From NCBI RefSeq assembly GCF_018320785.1, contig NC_054875.1, positions 2,795,001 through 2,859,000 on the forward strand: 64,000 nt of DNA. Direction: 5' to 3'. The notes beneath the pieces are model-generated. The model saw nothing but the letters and a program-made list of their open reading frames with translations, did not search any database and was not told where the DNA came from. The stretch is from Cheilinus undulatus. Taxonomy: Eukaryota; Chordata; Actinopteri; Labriformes; Labridae. Position 1 is the first letter of the stretch. Every line of letters begins with the position of its first letter. Both the position numbers and the translations under genes were made by a program. Positions 1-11,035 of this stretch are shown here, piece by piece.

Positions 1-529
1 CTAATACCAGGCCCTCCTCAATCCAATACCAGACCCTCCTCCATCTCATACCAGACCCTCCTCCATCCAATACCAGACCCTCCTCCATCTAATACCAGAC
101 CCTCCTCAATCCAATACCAGACCCTCCTCCATCTAATACCAGACCCTCCTCAATCCAATACCAGACCCTCCTCCATCTAATACCAGACCCTCCTCAATCC
201 AATACCAGACCCTCCTCCATCTCATACCAGACCCTCCTCCATCTAATACCAGACCCTCCTCCATCCAATACCAGACCCTCCTCCATCTAATACCAGACCC
301 TCCTCAATCCAATACCAGACCCTCCTCCATCTAATACCAGACCCTCCTCCATCCAATACCAGACCCTCCTCCATCTAATACCAGACCCTCCTCAATCCAA
401 TACCAGACCCTCCTTCATCTAATACCAGACCCTCCTCCATCCAATACCAGACCCTCCTCCATCTAATACCAGACCCTCCTCCATCTCATACCAGACCCTC
501 CTCCATCTAATACCAGACCCTCCTCCATG
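1..529. repeat. 22-bp satellite array, about 24 units
   Basis: About 24 head-to-tail copies of a 22-bp unit containing taccagaccctcctcc. Units differ mainly in their last bases (catctaa, caatccaa, catctca), and the first two types often alternate, which suggests a 44-bp dimer as the copied unit. The array starts at the window edge, so its true length is unknown. It ends in unique sequence at about 529. No coding content is seen. Confidence 0.95.
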
Positions 530-1069
530 AATCTAAAATCAAATCTAGTGAACTAAATATTTAGGAGCATCTCTTCTGAGGTAACGAGGCCAGGGAACTA
601 CAGAGGTCCATTTCATAGAGCAGGTTTAGTTCAACATAAACTAAAACACATTTTCAGCTCAGTAGACCTACCATCCATGATCCTGTGTGATTAAAAGGCC
701 TTTAATAATAAATCTATGTTCACTTTTATGTTTAAATTCAGCAGTAATTTTTAGACATGTTTAAGAGAAAATCAAAAACTTTGATCTCATCATTTGATGA
801 GATTGAGGACATGAATGTATGAAATTTTAGAACTTGAATATTTTAACATTGATGACTTCAAACAATAAATATTTTTTTCTATCTGTGGCTCTTAAACTTT
901 TCTCAGGCTAATAAAAAAGTGAATACTTGATGTTTGTCTGCATGACAATGTCACAGTTTAGAGGATAAAGAACGTGGATCTGTTGTTGTCACCTGGTGAA
1001 TCGGTCTATCTGGGCTCCATTAGTGATGCCTTAGTCACTGAAACTCAGAGTTTCTCATCAATGTTAGAT
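530..1069. other. AT-rich intergenic stretch, nothing recognised
   Basis: I see no open frame, RNA gene or repeat with clear boundaries here. Base composition is ordinary AT-rich fish intergenic sequence. Confidence 0.6.
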
Positions 1070-1695
1070 CAGTGTTACTCAACCCTGCTCAACCAAAAAA
1101 ACTGTTGAAAAATACATTTGTAAGAGTCACAATCTAGGCCTAAGCGGTGAAAAATGGCAATTAAAATAAGTTAAAGGTGGCAAAAGTGGTCAAAAAGCAG
1201 CAAACACTGGGAGAAGTGGAAAAAAACGCAGAATGTGACAAAAATGGGTGGGAAGTGACCAAAAAGATAAGTTAAAGGTGGCGAAAAAAGGTGGGATAAT
1301 GGGCAAAAAGTGGCAAAAGGCAACTTAAATGGGCAAGAAGTTGCAAAAATAGGCAAAAAGAAAGAGCAGAAAGTGGCAAAAAATTGCTGAGGGTGGCAAA
1401 AAAATTAGTTACAGGTGGCAAAAATGGTCCAAAAGTGGCAAAACCGTGGCAAAAAATGAGTGAAAAGAGACTAAAATGTGCAAAATGCATCAAAGAGTGG
1501 CAAAAAAGAAAATAAGTGGCATTTAATTGCAAAATGCAGCTTAAATGGGCAAAAAGTGGCAAAAAAAAAGTTGAAAAAGGGGCATAATATTGCAAAAAGC
1601 AGGATGAAAGTGTCAAAAAGAAGTGGCAAAAATGGGAATAATGTTTCAAATTGAGGATAAAAGAGCCACAAATCATCACAGAAGAGCCATCACTG
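1070..1695. mobile_element. hAT-type MITE with GTGGCAAAA minisatellite core
   Basis: The element begins cagtgttactcaaccctg and ends gaagagccatcactg, the type of ends seen on non-autonomous hAT elements (internal CAACC at the left, GAGCCA at the right). It is flanked by a near-perfect 8-bp duplication, tgttagat (1062-1069) and ggttagat (1696-1703). The interior, about 1150-1660, is a degenerate repeat of gtggcaaaaatgggc-like words. There is no transposase. The same core recurs at 42, 46.6, 49.3 and 54.4 kb inside elements with other ends. The open frames across it are composition artefacts. Confidence 0.8.
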
Positions 1696-2498
1696 GGTTA
1701 GATCAACTCAGAGCTCAGGATTAGACTCAGAGTCTGTTGAACCTCCTTCGTGAAACAGTTACCTGGGCACACCTACATGTGAAATAAAACTACCCAAACA
1801 GCCTCTATAAGCATCTTAAAGGAACCGTGCCATCCACCAAAATGTCTTTTCAATAGAACCATCCTCATCCTCATCCTCTTCCTCTCCCTTGATGACCTCT
1901 ACAGCTGACTAGTCCTCTTCTTCCTCTGTGTCTGTTCTGCTTCATCTTCATGTCTAACGCCTGCATCAGCCACTTTAGGCCTCTCCTACACTCTCAGATG
2001 GCTGATGTGTTTCTCACATTGACTTTGACCTGCAGGAGGATGAGTGAGACTAACTGGTAGCCAGGGTGTTGAACTTTCAAGGCCAGTGTTTCTGTGAACC
2101 AAGTGTGCTGAATAATGACGTTTCAGTTTAGTGAGAGCAGAGTTGTACTTGGAGTTAGCTTCAAATTCTCACGCCTGTGTCCACAGCTCTGTGTTTGAGT
2201 GTTTACTGTTGAGATGATCTGGAAGAAGAGGTTTGAACATTTTCTTGTTTGGTTCTTACAGAATTCAAAGGTCATCAAATGTCCTGTTTTATCTGCCTGT
2301 TATAAAATAATCTGCTTTTATTACAGTTAAAACTTAACAGATGTAGAGGAGAAGCTGCAGTGAAAATCAGTTGGTGATTTTGTTTAGCAGAACCACGTCA
2401 GCCAGACAACGTGGGAGAGCTTTCTGTGAACACGTTCAGAGGACTTTTAAAGGGATTTGGAGAGTTTTTTTTTATAAAATGTCTCACAGAGAGAAGTC
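1696..2498 (+). other. Upstream region of the first TRIM gene
   Basis: This stretch probably holds the promoter and 5' untranslated sequence of the TRIM gene. A polypyrimidine-poor acceptor-like ttcttacag ends at 2261, and a short upstream ATG frame begins near 2479. No promoter element is strong enough to name. Fish TRIM genes of this type often carry a non-coding first exon, but I cannot place one with confidence. Confidence 0.4.
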
Positions 2499-3947
2499 AT
2501 GACTGACAAATCTGCTGTTTTAGAGAACTTCCTGAGCTACCACGTGTGCTCGGAGACTTTCAAAGATCCCGTGTCTCTGAGCTGCAACCACAGCTTCTGT
2601 TCCAGCTGCCTGAAGGAATTCTGGGAAAAAGCTCAGAACAAAAACTGTCCCATTTGTAAAAGAAAATGCTCAAAGGATAACCTAATAGTGAACTTTGGTC
2701 TGAAGGAACTAGCCGACTCTTTTGCTGGCAGACAGAAAGATGGATCATCTGAGGCTGAAGGAGAGAAGAAGGTGGAGCTGGTGTGTCAGAAACATCCAGA
2801 AGAGCCCAGATTATTCTGTAAAGATGAGGACAGAGTCCTGTGTCCTGTCTGTGAGTTTTCTCTTCACCACAGTCACAAAGTGGTTCCTGTAGAAGAAGCC
2901 GTCAGTGAGGTGAAGGAGCAGCTGAAATCTGACTTAAAGTCTCTGCAGGACAAGAGAGACCAATACCAACAAACAGAGAAGACGTACCATGAAATGATCC
3001 AACACTCCAAGAAGCAGCTGGTGTGGATGGAGAGGAAGATCAGAGCAGAGTTCAAGAATCTCCAGCAGCTCCTGAAAGAGGAAGAGGAGTCCAGGCTGGC
3101 GGCTGTGAGGGAGGAAGAGGAGACGAAGAGGAAGACGGTGAGCAGAGAGATGAAGAAGATTCAGGAGCAGATCTCCTCTCTGTCTCAGAGTATCGGTGCT
3201 GTTGAAGAAGAGCTGCAGAAACACAGCGTGTCCTTCCTCAGCAGTTATAAAGACACTCAGAGCAGAGCCAGAGCCCGCTGCTCCGTGTCCCATCCACAGC
3301 TGGTCTCCGGAGCGCTGATCCATGTCAGCAAACACGTTGGCAACCTGTCCGTCCAAGTGTGGGAGAAGATGAGGGACAGGCTCAGCTTCAGTCCGGTCAT
3401 TCTGGACCCAAACACTGCAAACAGCTGTCTCTATCTGTCTGATGATCTGACCTCTGTGAGAAATGGAGACACAAAGCAGCAGCTTCCTGATAATCCAGAG
3501 AGAAACACTAAATATAGCACTGTTCTGGGCTCTGAGGGCTTCAGCTCAGGGAAACACAGCTGGGACGTGGAGGTGGGAGACCATCCTCGCTGGAATTTGG
3601 GTTTGGCTAAAGAGTCAGTGGACAGGAAGGGAGAGAGATCAGCTTCACCAAAATATGGAATCTGGTGTTTATTGTATGAAGATGGAAAATACACAAATGG
3701 TCTCAATAAAACTGTCAGAGTGAAGAAGAGTCCTCAGAGGGTCCGAGTCCAGCTGGACTATGACGCTGGGAAGGTTTCCTTCTACGACTCTGAAGACATG
3801 ACTCACATCTACACTCACAGAGACACTTTCACTGAGAAACTCTTCCCTTATCTTCATGTTGTAAACTCTGGTGATGCTAAAACATCAGAAATCCAAATCT
3901 GTCCCCATCAGATGTCTGTGATGTTCATGGAGGGCGCCGAGGTCTGA
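2499..3947 (+). CDS. TRIM35-like RING/B-box/coiled-coil/PRY-SPRY protein with altered RING
   Basis: Single uninterrupted frame of 482 residues. The order is RING (about 14-54), B-box 2 (C96, H99, C107, D110, C115, C118, H123-H126), coiled coil (about 135-245, with an EEEESRL stretch), PRY starting at the LDPNTAN motif (302-308), and SPRY to about 470. Family members are usually E3 ubiquitin ligases; the RING recruits the E2 and the PRY-SPRY binds a target. The length fits the fish TRIM35/NF7-like group. The RING keeps C17, C29, H31, C34, C37, C50 and C53, but the expected first zinc ligand is Tyr14 (codon tac, one base from tgc), so zinc site 1 should be impaired. The chosen start is the first ATG in frame and matches the usual short N-terminus before the RING. 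The frame is otherwise intact, so this is either a real gene with a divergent RING or one beginning to decay. Orthology to a named TRIM cannot be set from sequence alone. Confidence 0.9.
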   Translation: MTDKSAVLENFLSYHVCSETFKDPVSLSCNHSFCSSCLKEFWEKAQNKNCPICKRKCSKDNLIVNFGLKELADSFAGRQKDGSSEAEGEKKVELVCQKHPEEPRLFCKDEDRVLCPVCEFSLHHSHKVVPVEEAVSEVKEQLKSDLKSLQDKRDQYQQTEKTYHEMIQHSKKQLVWMERKIRAEFKNLQQLLKEEEESRLAAVREEEETKRKTVSREMKKIQEQISSLSQSIGAVEEELQKHSVSFLSSYKDTQSRARARCSVSHPQLVSGALIHVSKHVGNLSVQVWEKMRDRLSFSPVILDPNTANSCLYLSDDLTSVRNGDTKQQLPDNPERNTKYSTVLGSEGFSSGKHSWDVEVGDHPRWNLGLAKESVDRKGERSASPKYGIWCLLYEDGKYTNGLNKTVRVKKSPQRVRVQLDYDAGKVSFYDSEDMTHIYTHRDTFTEKLFPYLHVVNSGDAKTSEIQICPHQMSVMFMEGAEV

Positions 3948-4896
3948 GTGATGGAGCAGCAGATCAGTTCAGCTGTGAGATGATGCTTTTTCATCTCTAA
4001 AGTTAAGTCCTTTTTCACAGTCCTGGTCTTCTTTGCTCCAAATGTTTTCTATGGTGAAAGGTCTGGACTGCAGACAGACCAGTTCAGGACCCGGACTCTT
4101 CTCCTGTGAAGCCATGCTGTTGTGATGGATGTGGTATGTGGTTTAGCATGGACTTGCTGACAGAGACGTTGTCTGGATGGGAGCATATGTTGCTCTAAAA
4201 GCTCTCTCTACTTTTCAGCATTGATAGTTCCTTTCCAGATGTTAGAGCTGCCCACGCCATAGACACTAATGCAAAACAATGCTATTTACATTTTTACTCA
4301 ATGTCCCAACTTTTTTGGAATTTGGGTTGTATCTAAAATATCACATGCTTGAGGCTTCTGTGTGTCCACTTAGAGCTTTTATATAAAGGACCTTGCTACA
4401 TCAGTGCTTCTTTAAATCCCTGTTAAAGTTTGATTGAAAGTGTTTTTGTCATTTTTATCTTTTATTCATGTTTTTTATTTTTCTTTCAAAGTCAACAGCT
4501 GTTCATGTTGTCCTTCTTTTAGTACATAGATCCAGGTTTAACTCCTGTATTGTGCACCATTAACCCTTTAAAGCCTGAAAACTCAAATAATAGCCAGAAA
4601 ATTCTTTTTTGTTTTTAACTGAGATGTTCATTAAACCTTCTACCAAATTGAAAAAAATGCCCTAAAATGTCTCATAAATATTCTTTGTATCACATTTGAC
4701 TGGAGGGTATTTTTAAATCATTGATCTGATTGTAGACAAAAGTATTTGAATTAAATTATTGATCATGTTGATGAGACAGAGGTCTCCTGAAAGTGTGTAT
4801 TAAATATGACACAATCAGCTTTAAAGGGTTATTAGAATTGTTCCCTATGTTGTAAAGAATTGTAAAAGTGTATTTTTAAAGTGTAGTGTAAATAAA
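3948..4896 (+). other. Probable 3' UTR of the first TRIM gene, ending at AATAAA
   Basis: Follows the TGA at 3945-3947. AATAAA at 4891-4896, in gtgtaaataaaggtgat, is the first canonical polyadenylation signal downstream. A dispersed repeat occupies about 4040-4330. Whether transcripts reach 4.9 kb is inference. Confidence 0.5.
4040..4332 (+). repeat. Dispersed repeat ending in cccaacttttttgg
   Basis: Contains blocks such as gccatgctgttgtgatgg and ends tcccaacttttttggaattt. The element at about 59465-59780 carries the complementary ccaattcccaaaaagttgg at its end, so it looks like the same family in the other orientation. This is a common fish repeat type whose formal family name I cannot assign. 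Confidence 0.55.
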
Positions 4897-5638
4897 GGTG
4901 ATCATACTAATACACATGTACACCTTTAGTGCTGTCTTCATTGTGTTTTTCAAATGCTTCCCTTTTAACGTCCCTCATGTGACCCACACAAGCTCCAAGG
5001 AGAGAATTTTTCTGTTTTTAAAGCTCAAACTTTGAAGCTCACTGCCTCTGGATATTGAAATGCTGAGTTCTGCTGTTTTTAAAAGGAAACTGAAGACACA
5101 TCTGTGTAATCTGGATTTTAATCTGGAGTGATTTTACAACCTTTGACTGTTTGAAGTTAGATAAATAGAAATGTATGTTGAATATGTAAACAGAGTTAAA
5201 TATAAAATAAAGGGTTAAAATATGTTTGAATGCTATGAAATCTACTTTCCATTACCAGTGTCCCTCTGGAGGTTATTCATCAATCAACCAGCAGGTGGCG
5301 TCTCCTGGCTGCATGAACACGGAGCATGAGTGGAGTGTGAATCCTGAGATACATCACATTTTAGAGAAAAACTCTGACAATCATTCACATCGATCTTTGA
5401 GCTCAGGAGTTTGGACAAGATTGACACTGAACTCCATCAGAGCTTCTCAAAGTGGGGAGGAGGGAAACTAAGACACATTTAGCAGTGATAACCTCTGCCC
5501 ATCTTTACTTCTGAGAGACTCTGCCTCTCTAACATGCTCCTTTTATATCCAGTCATGTGACTCACCTTTCCCATGAATGACACGTCACTAATAAGTCAGC
5601 ATCTGCTTTTATTTTTCTAAGTTTCACCTTCACTAGAG
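4897..5638. other. Intergenic stretch, possible LINE tail and one CTCF-like site
   Basis: About 5027-5150 includes aaaaggaaactgaagacaca, a string resembling the C-terminal end of fish L2/Rex-type LINEs, but too short to be sure. A second AATAAA lies near 5207. The CTCF-like motif at 5288 is listed separately. The 81-residue open frame at 5226 has no recognisable feature. Confidence 0.35.
5288..5305 (+). promoter_or_regulatory. CTCF-like motif
   Basis: ccagcaggtggcgtctcc agrees with the CTCF core CCASYAGRKGGC over its first 12 bases. Sites of this quality also occur by chance and within repeats, so function is inference. Confidence 0.35.
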
Positions 5639-6368
5639 CAACGGTTCCTAGGACCCCCACATGACCCTCCCACTGATTAAACATGTGGTAACTGCCATTT
5701 GTTCTCCTAGATGCTGGATTTTAAAGTCTTCAACCTAAATTCAAGCTCTGGTCCAGCTGAGTGTGGCTTCTTACTTTTTTATCCTCTGAGCAGCCAATCA
5801 GAATCCTTTATGTTTTATTCTGAGGTTGTGGTCAGATTCACATTCCTGTTTTCTGGTGGATGTATTCCTCACCATTTCATCATAAAAATCTTTAGTTTTG
5901 TCCTTTAACTCTGCGTGCTTTGTTTTCAGATGGTGCTTTAGGTTGGCCGGCTTCATGGCTTCACATGGAGACACATTTTAGTCTTCATTGGCTGATCTCA
6001 ATGAAACTAAACTCCAGACAGCTTCATCACATTTCCTCAGTTTAGCTGGTTTGGGTCTGGCATCACATGATGAAGGGGACATGCTTAAATATTTATCCAG
6101 TGTTCCTAGCTGGACCTGAACACCAGATGAGTCCTGAGTAAAGAGACTGACCTGTGACGAGTGTTAGATTTAGGTGACATGTCTCAATCATCTGAGTGTT
6201 TATTGGCCCAGAGCTGGCTTGTGTGATAGTCATTGGTTTAGCATGGTTGTTTAATGGTGCTGTGGTCCCTTTAGCCTATGTATTTAAGTTTTAATGACAC
6301 AGCATTACTTTCATAATTTATTCTCATGGACCCCCAGGGGTCCCCGGACCCCAGTTTGAGAACCACTG
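5639..6368. mobile_element. hAT (Charlie-like) non-autonomous element
   Basis: The left end caacggttcctaggaccccc and the right end ccccagtttgagaaccactg are diverged inverted copies of the hAT terminal CAGTGGTTCTCAAC. An 8-bp duplication matches 7 of 8: cactagag (5631-5638) and aactagag (6369-6376). Total length is 730 bp with no transposase frame. Confidence 0.75.
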
Positions 6369-6484
6369 AACTAGAGACATGTCCTGAGCTTCTCTGACTT
6401 TTTTTTATCTGTAAAGGGTTCTCTGTAATATTTGGTTCACTTGCTGTGATTGCTTTGAGTTTAACTGGGAAGGATCTCATCATA

Positions 6485-7044
6485 GCAAGGTTATAATAGT
6501 GTTGAGTTTTCATTAGTTTCTATTATTGTATCGTTTTCACTCTCTGTGTTCGATTTCAGTTTAGCTTTCATTAGTTTTGACAGCTGGTTTGTTCGTTTAG
6601 TTTTTATTAGTTTTAGTTTTTTAGGGATAGATGTCGGGGCTGAGGGAGCATCATACATTTTAAAAACATATTCAAACAGGCTACCCTTCACTTATCATTT
6701 TATTTACTTAATGATGATGTTAGAATAAAACTCCAGACATAAAACTACCACTATGTGAAGTCTTAACCAATCAGATCAGGCCATTTTACCCTCCCCAGAC
6801 TTGTGTGTAGGTGTCAGTCAGTCTGGTTGTGTCAAAGACTAAAACTAAGGAGATTTTGTCTCCATTTCTATTTTATTTTAGTTAGTTTGTTAGTGCACTT
6901 TACAGTTTTAGTTACTTTTCTTTTTTTTCCATAAAGCTTAGTTTTTATTTAGTTTCAGATAACTAGATATTTGAGATAACTAAAATGATTTTTGAATTTA
7001 AGTTTTAGTTATTTAGTTAGTTTTAGTTAACTGTAACAACCTTG
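6485..7044. mobile_element. MITE with GCAAGGTTATAATAG ends
   Basis: Begins gcaaggttataatagt and ends gtaacaaccttg, an inverted terminal pair. The target duplication catcata occurs at 6478-6484 and 7045-7051. The interior is rich in tagttttagttt words. It is 560 bp long and non-coding. Confidence 0.75.
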
Positions 7045-7051
7045 CATCATA

Positions 7052-8863
7052 AAGTCTTTACTGGCTTGCAATGACAAAAATTGTGCTTGAATACTTCAGC
7101 AATAAAGCCTTCCCTTCCTAAATGCTTATAAAGTGTCAGAAAAAAGTGTATCAGTGATAAACATGCCAGAGTCCACTCTTTTTTGGAAAGTTTTAAATTC
7201 AGAATGTGTACACATTTCCAAAACAAGTTAATCAGTTTAAACATTAAACATCTTTCCTTGTGTTGTATTCAGTTGAATATAGGCTGGGAAAACCTGATTT
7301 TATTCATATTTACACACATTTTGGGGTCTGTAGTGAGAATATGCATCTTTAGCTGGTGTTGATGTAAATATGACAGTTTGGCAAATAAAGAAGATCCACT
7401 TTATTGAGACCTCACTGACAAATTTAGAGTTTAAACTGTCGATGATCAAGCCACACACACTGGATGGAATAAACACGTGCAGTAATGAAGGGATGTCAGC
7501 AAACAAGAGGACGTCAAAACGACGTCTTGGTCTGACGTAGAAATGTCTTCAGAGGGTGCAGAATGAAAGTTTTTAAGGCGTCCTCTGGATGTTCAGTTCT
7601 AACGTCTACACAAGGAGCAGATACAGTTCAAAAATGGTCGGTATGGTTTCAGCATCTGAGACTTATTTTAGACATCATTTATGTTCACAATATAGCCTTA
7701 TTTACTGCTTTATTACAAGACGATCATCACTTTATTTTTAAAATACCATATTTTTGCTGATCACAATATAGTCCCACACAGCATTCAAAATAAACTTTTA
7801 TTTCAAATAAAAACCTAACCCTAACTCTTTTTGACATGTTGCAGTGTGTTTAATATTCAGAGTTAACAAAAAGACTAGTATAGATGCACTGTCCCGGTCC
7901 AGATGTTAAAATAGGCTCCCTAAAACAGACGGGATAAAACAAGAAGAAAAGACAGAAAAACAAGAAAACAAGAAGTGGACATTCAACCATGAATCATGAC
8001 TACAACAGGGTATTCACAGCTAATCTGACACTAGATTTGATACTTTTTAAGACCCTCTTCATACATTTTTATACCCATCGTATCCTTAACTTGTAATCAG
8101 TTACAGTAAAGACAGTTACTTGTGTTTTGTGCTGATACTACGGCGAAAATTTTGTAGAAAGAAATGTCAGTAAGCAAACATTTTCTTGGAGCTTTTGAGA
8201 TAAGACAGTAAGAAAAAGAAACTCATACCACAAGAGAACTGATATGGAGGTCTTTTTTTTTAAAGTGGCCTAAGAGTAGCTCTATTACAATATAAAAGTG
8301 TTTATTTACAAGCACTGCATTTAAAACCAAAAATAATAACAGCCTACAATTAGGTTCTAGGTAGTGCTGCGCAATTAAGTGATGTGTGATTGTAATTACA
8401 CTGCTCTGCTTACAATATAAAACAAATGGTGTCATGAATCTACTTGATTGGTTATGAAGGAAAAGAATAATGATGGAATAGAAGTGTGTATTTCTCAAGT
8501 ACTAAGTAGCATAAAAAATACATTTCAACAGTCTACTAAGAAATATACTTAGCTTGTATTGATAGATTTTGTATTCTTGAAGGATGTTTTGTCTTCTTCC
8601 TCTTCATGTTGAAGCAGCCACTGGAGAACTTGTGAAGGCCTAAAAACACAGGAATATGTTTCAAACATTTAATAAAGAGAAAAACTGCATGAACTCTGTC
8701 CTTATGGTCCAACATGAGCTAGATCCTGCAGCTGTTGGGAACAAAGTGAAAAAACAAAGGAAGAGAAAAAAACATTTTACTGACACAACTTAACAATCAC
8801 AGCGCAGGAAGTAAGACTTAAACATGTTTTTTTTTTTTCATTTCAGTGTCAAAATTTAGATGT
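7052..8863. other. AT-rich intergenic stretch, no gene recognised
   Basis: Only short frames of 60-90 residues occur, none with a recognisable family. A small cluster of GACGTC palindromes lies at about 7510-7545. I find no RNA gene or bounded element in the rest. Confidence 0.5.
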
Positions 8864-8943
8864 CAGATCCCAGAATGCTTTGCAGGACATCACAAAGTCT
8901 GTAATTAGTAGACAAAATGACCTGCAAAGCATTCTGGGATCTG
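8864..8943. repeat. Perfect 23-bp inverted repeat (hairpin), 34-nt loop
   Basis: The arm at 8864-8886 and the arm at 8921-8943 are exact reverse complements over 23 bases, separated by 34 bases. Each arm holds cccagaatgctttgc, which resembles the ZNF143/SBF site family (TTCCCAGAATGC). It could be a MITE remnant, a transcribed hairpin, or a pair of divergent factor sites. The sequence alone does not decide. Confidence 0.8.
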
Positions 8944-9745
8944 CGATTGTTGGCCCCATTAGAGCTAGCTGCGATAGGCTATATGATCAATATTGCATAA
9001 AAAATGTGTTTATTATCGGATCTATGTCCATGGATTTAATCTCTTAAATCCCGCAGACACAGTTGGAGACTGTGTAGAAGAGCTTCTATGAGGGGCTACA
9101 ACCCATCTACATAATATGATATTGAACATATCCATACTAATATCATATATGTCTTCTATCATGTCTATGCTGCACCGGAGACGGCGTTGGAACAACAGAA
9201 TAGCTACGTAAAGCTACAACAAACGGCCAGCAGCAGTATGATAGTGACCAAAAGTTATTTTCAGATCAAAAGATGTTTTTTTAGGACTGTTATTTGTTGT
9301 CGGGGACATCAACGCCTGTTTTACAGCTAAGCACATTCACCAGCGGGGCGTCTCGCTCTCTCTGGCCGGGGAAAGGCGCATGATCTGCGGGGGGAAGTAT
9401 GACGAAGCGTCGGGAAGTCGGACTCGCTGACAGCAACTTCTACACAGACGGCATCGCCATTTTAATGAAAGCTTCTAAAGACTGCCAGCACATCCCTGCT
9501 CTTCAGCATCTGTGTTGTTTTCTAGGTTAAAGTTCAGGACGTTCATTTTGATCCGTATTCTCACTACGAGCACGCGCTGTGTTTGAGCCGCTGAGCCGCT
9601 CTCTAACGGCCCTGTCAGCCCACCTTCAAGCTCTTCGCGGGGTCTGACCCACAGATCAGTAATAAGGAGACTGCCCTCTAACCTGGAGGCAGGAGAGTCC
9701 TCTTCTTTTGGTGATAAGCGCGAATTATTGTTTGTTTACTAAACG

Positions 9746-9746
<1 letters not shown>
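8944..9746. other. Intergenic stretch with a CpG-richer block at 9340-9640
   Basis: The 9340-9640 block has many CpGs (for example agcggggcgtctcgctc and gaagcgtcgggaagtcgg), unlike its AT-rich neighbours. About 9650-9750 is repeated at 13727-13830 with recognisable similarity (ataaggagactg, ttttggtgataag, attgtttgtttact). No coding region is seen. The block is either a CpG-rich promoter remnant or part of a dispersed element. Confidence 0.45.

Positions 9747-9793
<47 letters not shown>
9747..9793. repeat. (GA)n microsatellite
   Basis: Uninterrupted ga repeat, directly preceding the AAT array. Confidence 0.95.
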
Positions 9794-9795
<2 letters not shown>

Positions 9796-9806
9796 GATAA
9801 AGAGAG

Positions 9807-10645
9807 ATGATAATGATAATAATCATAATAACAATAATGACAACAATAATAATATTAATGATAGAAATAATAATAATAGAAATATGAATAATGATGAAGA
9901 TAATAATAATAATTATAATAATAATAATAAAAACGATAGAAATATAATAATAATAGATGTGTTAATAATAATAACAACAACAATAATAATATAAACGATA
10001 GAAATAATAACAATAATAATAATAGAAATAATAATAATAATAATAGTAACAACAATAATTATAAAAACGATAGAAATAATAATAATGATAGAAGTAATAA
10101 TAACAACAACAATAATATTAATGATAGAAATAATAATAATAAAAACAACAATAATAAAAACGATAGAAATAATAATAATAATAGACATAATAATAATAAT
10201 AGTAACAACAATAATTATAAAAACGATAGAAATAATAATAATGATAGAAGTAATAATAATAACAACAATAATATTAATGATAGAAATAATAATAATAATA
10301 GACATAATAATAATAATAGTAACAACAATAATTATAAAAACGATAGAAATAATAATAATGATAGAAGTAATAATAATAACAACAATAATATTAATGATAG
10401 AAATAATAATAATAATAATAAAAACAACAATAATAAAAACGATAGAAATAATAATAATAATAGACATAATAATAATAATAGTAACAACAATAATTATAAA
10501 AACGGTAGAAGTAATAGTAATGATAGAAATAATAATAAGAACAACAATAAGATTAATGATAGATATAATATTAATAATAATAATAATAATAACAACAACA
10601 ATAATAACAAGCATTGAACTAATAATAATGATAGAAATAATAATA

Positions 10646-10685
<40 letters not shown>
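9807..10685. repeat. AAT-rich array with higher-order repeats
   Basis: About 880 bp built from aat triplets with interspersed gatagaaat, aacaacaat and agacataat words. Larger blocks recur: the agacataat marker appears at 10183, 10300 and 10462, so larger units of about 117 and 162 bp are present. The long Ile-rich frames on both strands are artefacts of the triplet composition. Confidence 0.95.
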
Positions 10686-10686
<1 letters not shown>

Positions 10687-10832
10687 GATCATTAATATAA
10701 GGATATTCTGTTTTCTGTTGCTTGGCTATAGAAGCTCAGATCATTTATATTTTAATCATGTCTCATTATGCTATTTCCATTTTGTCAATAATATTTTTGC
10801 AGTGATTTTCAGTGTTTCTGTTGTTTTCTCCA

Positions 10833-11035
10833 GTAAAATAAATAAAGTGAGCAGTAGAGGAGAGCAGATGCTCTCAGTCTCATTGTTGGATTTAATCATT
10901 GGTCTAATACAGTTTAGAGGGTAGGTTGGTTTGATTCTTTATGTAGAGAACAGTCTGTTCAAAGATTTATTAACTTGTACAAAAATAAAAAAAATAATAA
11001 TGCATTTTTGTCTTTTCTTGAAACCCTTTCCTTCA
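10833..11035. repeat. Dispersed repeat, second copy at 40.1 kb
   Basis: Shares long stretches with 40104-40350, including gtgagcagtagaggag, tcattggtctaatacag and tttagagggtaggttgg. Both copies have the same orientation. The copy here abuts the Harbinger remnant, and the one at 40.1 kb follows a LINE 3' end. Family not identified. Confidence 0.75.

Noticed and set aside
1-529. CRISPR-like regular repeat
   Set aside because: Units are contiguous with no unique spacers, and the genome is eukaryotic. The same reasoning excludes the 23-bp array at 50118.
1171-1679. Minus-strand frames of 61-135 residues
   Set aside because: Same minisatellite composition artefact inside the MITE at 1070.
7800-7830. 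Telomere-like aaccctaac near 7812 and again near 60650
   Set aside because: Only two units or so, far too short for an interstitial telomeric tract.
9855-10692. Long Ile-rich frames on both strands
   Set aside because: Products of the AAT triplet array, with no domain or normal amino acid composition.
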